Assembly: GCA_035048485.1 (NCBI GenBank)
Contig: CM068585.1
Span: forward strand, 14,365,501-14,429,500
Source: Pteria penguin
Lineage: Eukaryota; Mollusca; Bivalvia; Pterioida; Pteriidae
Reading direction: 5' to 3'
Length of the DNA stretch: 64,000 bases
Shown here piece by piece: positions 12,701 to 18,300 of this stretch. Position numbers and translations under genes: made by a program. The first letter of the stretch is position 1. Every line of letters starts with the position of its first letter. The notes under the pieces were generated by a model. That model did no database searches, was not told the origin of the DNA, and was given only the letters and a program-made list of their open reading frames with translations.

Positions 12701-13755
12701 CGATTGGATCCGCGCCTGATGACTCATTCCAATTTCCATGGTGATAAAATGCGTATTTTAAACAAAGAAATATTAAAAAAAAAAACAAAATAAAAAACAA
12801 TAATAATATTAGTAATAAAGAAAAGGATTTCAACTCCGCCGGTTTTAAATCCCACTACTAAAAATAGTGTGTTGGCGGAGTCAACAATGCTCGATATTGA
12901 AAAGTGTCCAGTCAAACTTTATGAATTTACGGTATTGATAGGTATTGACATCATCATAATATATGCCAGTTTTCATGGTGATTGAATGCGTATTAAAGAA
13001 GAATTTTCAACTCTGCCGGTTTTAAATCCGACTACTAAAAATAGTGTGTTGGCGGAGTCAACAATGCTCAATATTGAAAAGCATCCAGTAGAATTTTATG
13101 AAATTTCCAATGTAAATGACAATTAATATCATCATAACTCATGCCAATTTCATGGCGATTGAATGCGTATTAAAGAAGAAATAGTAAAATTAGATTTTCA
13201 AATCCGCCTGTTTCAAATCCGACTACTAAAAATAGTGTGTTGGCGGAGTCAACAATGCTCGATATTGAAAAGTGTCCAGTACAATTTGATGAAATTTACA
13301 GTGTAAATGGCTATTAATATCATTATAACTTATGCCAATTTTCATGGCGATAAAATGCGTATTAAATAAGAAATCGTAAAAATAGTTTTTCAACTCCGCC
13401 GATTTCGAATCCGACTCCGACTCCGACTACTAAAAATAGTGTCAGCCGTTAAATATTGGAAAATCACTTGCAGATGAATACTGTTTGTCCACCCTTGTGC
13501 TTTTTGAGGAAGACAGACAGAGAAGGAAAGAGCCAAGACGGCAAGAGTGCCTGTGAAAGTGAAGGGGTTGTGGGCTTAGCAGCAATGCCAATACCTAGAC
13601 TCTGTGATGGAGACCTGTCAGGTACAGTGAATGCTAGAAAACAATTCATACTTGTATGGAACTGGCCATTGTTGAGCAGTGTATGACATAGGCAAGGATA
13701 GACTAAATATGCAACAAAGTATCATGAAACATTCTGCCTTCCACTTGTCCGCCAT
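3315..13755 (-). CDS. CLN5: CLN5 lysosomal protein (complete, five coding exons)
   Basis: Spliced CDS 13755-13652, 9908-9731, 7828-7606, 6662-6573, 3736-3315 (104+178+223+90+422 nt) gives 338 aa plus stop. All four introns are GT-AG and the codon phases join exactly. Similarity to vertebrate CLN5 runs end to end: WPVPYK at residues 30-35, [14 protein letters not shown] at about 109-122, [17 protein letters not shown], and FYLFYNF followed by LPMK near the C terminus. CLN5 is a soluble, glycosylated lysosomal protein with a papain-like/NlpC-P60-like fold, reported to have thiol-dependent depalmitoylase and bis(monoacylglycero)phosphate synthase activity. Residues aligned with human His166, Glu183 and Cys280 are present as H98, E115 and C209. 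Residues 1-27 form a signal-peptide-like segment. Seven N-glycosylation sequons are visible (N111, N124, N133, N166, N183, N234, N257). The start has A at -3 and G at +4. Family assignment is firm; the exact signal cleavage site and UTRs are not visible. Confidence 0.96.
4090..4740. repeat. Diverged repeat with CCTTGACCTT phrases in CLN5 intron 4
   Basis: Three or four degenerate copies of a segment of about 120-130 bp, containing AACAAGAAAT, then CACCTTTGATGGATAT or CCTTGACCTTGGATG, then GGTCATGACACAC. These phrases are typical of dispersed bivalve repeats. Confidence 0.5.
4950..5780. repeat. Tandem repeat of about 140-175 bp with a GACAGACGGACGG tail
   Basis: Five diverged units marked by CTGTAGATCATCACAT at about 4991, 5130, 5305, 5450 and 5598. 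Each carries AAGTTCCAGTTCAATATG and TTTTGGTCAAAGGGCAATAA. The array ends in a CAGACGG-rich tail at 5698-5730. Located in CLN5 intron 4. This type of repeat is common in bivalve introns. Confidence 0.65.
6117..6363. mobile_element. MITE with GGGCCAGTTGTT inverted ends
   Basis: The left end GGGCCAGTTGTTCCAAACTT is mirrored by the right end (GTTTCTAACAACTGGCCC), and similarity extends about 45 bp inward (AAACTTTAAC, GTAAAGCTAA). Total about 247 bp with no coding capacity. It lies in CLN5 intron 4. Confidence 0.65.
6573..6662 (-). CDS. CLN5: CLN5 coding exon 4
   Basis: Acceptor ttctatacag|GAGCACAG and donor AAACCAG|gtgaat. Encodes [17 protein letters not shown] and [12 protein letters not shown], matching the [20 protein letters not shown] segment of the human protein. 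It is in phase 1 at both ends. A degenerate partial duplicate of its 5' end and acceptor lies just upstream, at about 6702-6745. Confidence 0.94.
6640..6785 (-). repeat. Imperfect 71-bp tandem duplication of the CLN5 exon 4 start
   Basis: GTGCTCCTGTATA (6656) and GTGCTCCTATATA (6727) are 71 bp apart, inside longer similar blocks (AAACTSGTTWAA on one side, CATAGAACCAA or CACAGAACCAA on the other). The upstream copy therefore still reads GAQLNQF like the true exon (GAQFNEF). Its acceptor AG is altered (ATATAATAA), so it is probably not used. Confidence 0.55.
7240..7380 (-). repeat. Possible SINE remnant (box B-like) in CLN5 intron 3
   Basis: Minus strand contains CTGGGTTTGAATCCCAG, a box B-like core (GGTTTGAATCC, 10 of 11) in a short palindrome. 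No convincing box A is visible, so this is weak. Confidence 0.3.
7606..7828 (-). CDS. CLN5: CLN5 coding exon 3 (catalytic His and Glu)
   Basis: Acceptor ttatttcag|AATATATGG and donor ATAACAG|gttttt. Encodes residues 95-168 plus the first base of Gly169. It contains WHDAIG (H98, aligned with human His166), [14 protein letters not shown] (E115, aligned with Glu183; the 17-residue spacing is identical to human) and NCTFP, then LEWCNQGA and GIDDNLW. The donor is weak after GT (gttttttttt), so splicing may depend on the strong CAG before it. Confidence 0.95.
8598..8704. repeat. Long hairpin (inverted repeat)
   Basis: Arm 8598-8631 (AGATTCTCTGCCCTTCTCCC...) is the reverse complement of 8671-8704 (...GGGAGAAGGGCAGAGAATCT) with about one mismatch. 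A third, partial arm copy follows at about 8727-8755. Confidence 0.7.
8805..9231. mobile_element. MITE-like insertion with 16-bp perfect terminal inverted repeats
   Basis: TCTCCAAAGCAGAGTT at 8805-8820 is the exact reverse complement of AACTCTGCTTTGGAGA at 9216-9231. 427 bp in total, no open frame. The target duplication is unclear because the flanks are themselves repetitive. Confidence 0.55.
9731..9908 (-). CDS. CLN5: CLN5 coding exon 2
   Basis: Acceptor ctattacag|ACGTTTCG and donor GGAAAATTT|gtaggt. Encodes [15 protein letters not shown], then [26 protein letters not shown] and KFGDLLGKF (residues 36-94). The Cys positions and the PVW-F-GDLLG core match vertebrate CLN5. It completes the Lys35 codon and ends in phase 0. 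Confidence 0.92.
11532..11814. mobile_element. hAT-like MITE nested in the foldback element
   Basis: Begins CAGGGGCGATGCAGGATTT and ends TAAAGCCGCCAATG, with G/C-rich subterminal blocks (AGAGGGGGCTAGG against CGCCCCCTCT). It resembles the CAGTGGCGGATCCAGG copies at 37.4, 38.0 and 46.4 kb. The terminal repeats are imperfect. Confidence 0.4.
11996..12022. repeat. (TCTA)n microsatellite
   Basis: About six tetranucleotide units in the unique middle of the foldback element. Confidence 0.85.
13652..13755 (-). CDS. CLN5: CLN5 coding exon 1 (signal peptide)
   Basis: Begins ATGGCGGACAAG and encodes [10 protein letters not shown], then a hydrophobic stretch ([13 protein letters not shown]), then TAQQWPVPY. 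It ends two bases into a Lys codon at the donor AA|gtatga. Exon 2 supplies the third base, restoring WPVPYKRFDVRP, the segment conserved with human CLN5 (WPVPYKRFDFRP). No alternative in-frame Met gives a better signal peptide. Confidence 0.9.
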
Positions 13756-13773
13756 CTTCTTGTCATATGAACA

Positions 13774-13783
13774 GTCACGTGGT
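13774..13783 (-). promoter_or_regulatory. CLEAR-like E-box upstream of CLN5
   Basis: GTCACGTGGT on the plus strand, 18 bp upstream of the CLN5 ATG. It contains the CACGTG core and matches 8 of 10 positions of the CLEAR motif GTCACGTGAC. In vertebrates, TFEB/MITF factors drive lysosomal genes through this motif. One such site can occur by chance; the position before a lysosomal gene is what makes it notable. Confidence 0.45.
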
Positions 13784-13792
13784 AAAGAATGC

Positions 13793-13804
13793 GAAAGCGA
13801 AAGT
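13793..13804 (+). promoter_or_regulatory. IRF-element-like sequence
   Basis: GAAAGCGAAAGT matches every position of the IRF-E consensus GAAASYGAAASY. It lies 10 bp from the E-box and 38 bp upstream of the CLN5 start codon. Molluscs have IRF genes, but function here is inferred from sequence only. Confidence 0.4.
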
Positions 13805-14030
13805 AAAAGTTGAAGTTATGCAGCTTTTATTGGACCGGCTTTTATTTACACTAGGTAGAGTGTACTCACCGGGCATGTAATGTACTTTAAGTAAGTAATC
13901 TTATAGGGATAACTGCCATACCTATTTGCATTTTCACTTTGTAAAGTTCTACTATAATTTAATGCTACACACGGAACAAAAATGATCTCTTTTTTGGACA
14001 AATCGGTTGAAATCCCGGAACAAACGTGCA

Positions 14031-14134
14031 AATTATGTCAGTACTGGTATTAATTTCTTTTGAAACGGTCGGCTCATATCTTCACCACCGTGTAAAGGTA
14101 TGAGCCGACCGTTTCAATAGAAATTATGTCAGTA
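14031..14134. repeat. Short foldback element with 13-bp flanking direct repeats
   Basis: Arms 14050-14079 and 14099-14128 are near-perfect inverted repeats containing GAAACGGTCGGCTCATA, with a loop of about 19 bp. The whole is bracketed by the direct repeat AATTATGTCAGTA at 14031-14043 and 14122-14134, although the right copy overlaps the outer part of an arm. It looks like a MITE or a hairpin-forming insertion in the CLN5/COMMD6 promoter region. Confidence 0.55.
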
Positions 14135-14697
14135 TGTGTAAACTAGCTAAGAAGTCCCGGGTTGGAATAAATTCAGTATTTCAGCTTTCACACAGTTTTT
14201 ACCACAAAGTTTATCAAATCTTACACGGCAAGGCTCTCGCTGTTTTAAATGATCATGACTCTGTGATCTGTTGCATAGGTCAAAATTCTTAAGCTTGATG
14301 TGGTGATAAAATAAGAAACCAATATAATGACAGTCTGTTCAGAGTAATCTGAAATCTGAAGAGGAACAGTACTGAAAGACAGGAGCTCGTTTCATCATGT
14401 GTAAATTTTCGACTAACTAAATCTTATGCCAATGTCATAAGTCTACATTCTTAGTTCAATGAAATGTGTGTTTCATCAACTGGCATAAGTGTGTACGTAT
14501 GTAATGATCCGACTAGCAAGTTGACTAACTTTACACAGTACAAATGCATACATGAAATATATTGAAATATTACTTTTCTTAAGTCCAAGTTTACTTCTTA
14601 CAGTTTAACTTAAAATACATTTATTTTGCAACACGTTTACATTTGTATCTAGGTGATGTACAGTACACACAATCACAATGCGCTTGTAAACATGTAA

Positions 14698-14705
14698 TGA
14701 CGTCA
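14698..14705. promoter_or_regulatory. Full CRE palindrome TGACGTCA
   Basis: Perfect 8-bp CREB/ATF palindrome in the divergent intergenic region, about 620 bp upstream of the COMMD6 start codon and 940 bp from CLN5. It could be chance. Confidence 0.3.
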
Positions 14706-15321
14706 CGGAATCATATGCAATACTTGAAAATACATCATGAAATGAAAGAGATTAATCGATAAATACATATGTGTCCACATAGATCAATAAAGTCAGGCGG
14801 ATCACAAAGTGCGATGAAATAGAACAAGAGAATCCTCTCTCCCCTTTCTGTCAGTCTAGTATAATAATGTTTTAATATTCAAGACAACTAACACCCTCCT
14901 TAAGTTCCCCCTAAAAATAAAATTAGCAAATTTATGGAAGGCAAACTATATTTCTGGTTAAATGTGGATAATATATTGTACTATTTACTACATGGAAACA
15001 TTAAAGAAAGCTAGAGATCATCACACTTAGTAGAGGTAGGAGGTACATTGGTGTAGAGTAAATTAGAGTTTCAACTAAATCTAAGCTAACTTTAGAGTAA
15101 GCCATTTGATGAAACGCAAAATAGTTGGAAATTTAGTCTAGTTGGGTATTTACACCAAACTAAGCCTACGTCAGGAGTTACGCCGTTTGATGAAAGGGGC
15201 TTCAGATTTAGGCTCTAATTGTCTAACGATTCACTTGTTGCTATTGCAGAGTTAAGTTCCTGAACTGAAATTTACAACTACTTCAGTAAGAACCGTTTGA
15301 GTACAGCAGGCAGATCTCAGG

Positions 15322-15357
15322 ATGGAAGCAGTAAATCATGCATTAAATATAGGACAG
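15322..15357 (+). CDS. COMMD6: COMMD6 coding exon 1
   Basis: Encodes MEAVNHALNIGQ, then the donor GGACAG|gtaggg. The start context is good (A at -3, G at +4). Chosen because it has the same phase as the next exon and gives ...GQ-LVDMQWKLG, matching human ...NQ-LVDFQWKLG. The sequence before it (gatctcag) resembles an acceptor, so the ATG may lie near the 5' end of a second transcript exon. Confidence 0.72.
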
Positions 15358-18300
15358 GTAGGGTATGAATCTTATTTTGTTCCTGTTGGCTGTTTTTAAA
15401 AGTTGATTATTTTTGTGACACTTCTCAATAGCTGAATACGTCTCAAAAGGTCGTTTAATACTTAAAAATAATTTTTTAATAATTTTCCTTACATATATCT
15501 GTTAATCAGTTTTTGGCCAGATTTGCAAAGCAATTCCGGTCTATAGATTGGCAGTGTCCATCTGTCTCTCCATCTGTCTGTCTGTCCGTCAACATTTTGA
15601 TTAAAGGTTCTGGCTGAAGCAAAATCTCCGTAACAAAGAGGAATATATAAACATAACACTTTCGAAATAGGTTCCTTATGACCAGAGCTTTCAAATTATG
15701 CCATGACTTTTGACCTGGTGACCTTGACCTTGGACTTTGACCAACTTTAAAGAAACTTTTTCTTAGCTATATCTTTTGAATCAATAGGAATGGGGCTTTG
15801 ATACTCACACACAGGTTCTATATGACATGTGCATTCAATAGATACATGTACCATGACTTTTTACCTTGTGACCTTGACCTTGTTTCAAATTTGCTTTGTA
15901 ATCCGTCATACCATCTTAAGCGGTTTATTGTTGTCATTTTGTAATAAATCAGAATTTATTACTAAATTCAGATTTTGTTGTTGGCTCCTCTGTCAAATCC
16001 AGTGAGAGTTATATAATATGAATACCCTTAAGGCTACAGCAAGTATTTTCTTTGTTAAGCTTCAACAGCAAAGAACTTTTGGTGGTAGTTGGTAACAAAA
16101 AACAAAAAGTGCAAAAGTTTTGGATTTTTGTCTGATACTTGTTCATGGCCACAATTGTGACGGCTTAGATATATTTAAGCCACTTGAACTGCCTTCTCTG
16201 TAGGCTAGCTTTATTGGGAATGCACTCAAGTCTGCTTGACTTCAGACCCTTGGGTCGATCTGTGTCGTTACTTACGTTACAAATTGGTGACAGTGTAGTG
16301 ACTCTGGGGTCTATGGCAAGCTCTCTGGTGGAGTCATTGGTCGTAGACTCAATGGTCCATGTGACCAGGTGTGGTATTTGTAATAAACTATTGGCTTCAA
16401 TGGAGTCAATAAGACTCAATTGACAGTGCGTCTATGTTCGGTATGAAACATATACCCAAGGTAGAAACCATGACAGCTGAAAGATGCTGGCCAAAGAAAA
16501 CCTTGAAAACCTCACAGAGAACTCAAGCACATGAATACACTTCGGGATGAAGCTTCCAGTGAGAAGGGGGAAGTGTGACAGCTTAGACATATAAGCCACC
16601 TGAAATGTCACCCCAGCAGGCTAACTTAATCAGGAATGTGGTCAAGTGTGCTTGGCTTCATACCCTTGTGTGGAGCCCTGTCATCGCTACACATTCCACT
16701 ATGTCATTTTCATGATAAAAGGGTATGCTGAAGAAAGTTTTTTATTTGTTTTCCGATCAAATTTATTAAATGTCAATTTACTGCATACTTTGAATCATTC
16801 ACAGTACATTAATAAATTAGAGGTTTGTTATTTTTCCCTGATAGGTAAGTAGGGTTTTGAATTCAGAGGTGATGCTTAACGAAGAAATCAAAAGTTTTGG
16901 CCTGAAATACTGGTACAATGATATTTGCTTTCTGAAATAAACTTTATATTGAAGTATATATTACTGGGTATAATACAATGTTTTTTTAACCTTCATTATT
17001 ATTTTTATGCAAAAGGACTTATACCCAATCTTCTAGATATCATACACTTTGTAAATACTGTAATTAGCCATTAGGCCATTAGCGAACTAAAATTACAATG
17101 TATGAAATTATCTCCAAAACTTTTAAAACATTTTAAATAGTTATTGCTTTATGGGAAAATAATGTTCGGCAACAAGACATTGCATTCTGTTCTTGACTTA
17201 TAAACCGCAAGAATTAAGACAATCTAAAGCCCTGGTTTTATGAAATAAATACATGTAATGTAGTTTCAATGATCATATTGAGAATTTTTATTAATGATAG
17301 TGATATATGAGTGTATTCATTGTGAATCTTCACTAAAGTATAGAATATAAAATTGAATTTATCATAACAGAGACGTTTCAAACTTATTCATCATGTCAGA
17401 CATTCAGACTGACTAACCTGGAGTCAGACCAGATGAAACTTGTCAGACTGAATAAATACTCTCTGAACAAACTGAAAATTCCCTATTTGAAGGAGTTTCT
17501 AGTCCACATGATTGCTGTTGTTGTATTACTGTTTTAAGCCACTTTCAATATTTGTTGAGTCATATCAAGGGGGCATCAAGGTGATGCATGTTTCAGAAAC
17601 TTTGACCTATGCTAAAGACTGTATCTTAATGCAGTGAGAAATCGTCAACCTGCCAAACCACTTTTTGACCATAGAATATACATTTGTAATTTTTTCTCAT
17701 AAAGGATTAAATGTAGACAAAGTGTAACATACAGTTTTATCTGGCCAATATTTTAGCGAATAAACAATTGAGAATACCACCAGTATATTTAGTGTCTTTT
17801 GGTGAATTTCCTGTCATGTTTTTGACTGCAGAGTCTTTCAGGTGTTTCGCAATACCAAATTCTTAGACTGAGTCATTGCTGTACTTTCAGAAATTCTTGT
17901 TTTAAGGTATCAGCACTGAAACGACTATGATGCGATATGTAGGCATCTTTGTCGAAACATAGAGGTCTATATTGGTCAAAAGAAGCATAGTTTGAGAAAT
18001 GTGAGAAACAAGTTAGACACTCAGACTGGCAAATTTTTAAAGTTTGTTGGACATGAACAGATTTAGTTGGTTTTGTTTGCAAACCCATTACAAATGATAT
18101 CATTTCAATAAAAATAAATCTGTGTGTAATGGGCATATGGTGCACAAAATAAACACATGTCTGTATCTCCTTACGGTTTCATGATTAGTTTTATTGTTTG
18201 CACTGACATTACACTTTAGTGTTTCTCAGTAGGCACAAAAGGCTCTCTTAGGAATAAAACATGTTTGGACATATTCTTTAAACTAGGAGCATGTGAATGT

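Larger units (their letters stand above)
10879..13447. mobile_element. Mutator-like foldback element, non-autonomous (2569 bp)
   Basis: The ends are inverted copies beginning GGCTGACACTATTTTTAGTA. The flanks carry the identical 9-bp direct repeat GTTAAATAT (10870-10878 and 13448-13456). Each arm consists of about three or four tandem units of 180-200 bp, each with AGTAGTCGGATT, GGCGGAGTTGAAA, AATACGCATTC and ATCGCCATGAAAATTGGCAT. The arms lie at about 10879-11530 and 12720-13447, around a unique middle. A 9-bp duplication with long inverted ends is the signature of Mutator-like elements. No transposase is visible. It sits in CLN5 intron 1, 204 bp from exon 1. Confidence 0.75.
13756..15321. 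promoter_or_regulatory. Divergent CLN5/COMMD6 intergenic region
   Basis: 1566 bp separate the two start codons, so both promoters must lie here or in unseen 5' UTR exons. Visible elements are an E-box and an IRF-type element next to CLN5, a foldback hairpin at 14050-14128 and a full CRE palindrome at 14698-14705. There is no TATA box I would trust and no CpG-island-like stretch. Confidence 0.6.

Noticed and set aside
13456..13686. Plus-strand open frame of 76 codons
   Set aside because: It overlaps CLN5 exon 1 on the opposite strand and the end of the foldback element and shows no similarity of its own.
13817..13864. Possible COMMD6 first exon (MQLLLDRLLFTLG before gtagag)
   Set aside because: The phase and residues do not lead into LVDMQWKLG as well as the 15322-15357 exon; kept only as a remote alternative or 5' UTR exon.
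17873..18145. Minus-strand 90-codon frame with several Cys residues
   Set aside because: No recognisable domain, lies in COMMD6 intron 1 and has no splice partner; could be a decayed repeat, not enough to call a gene.
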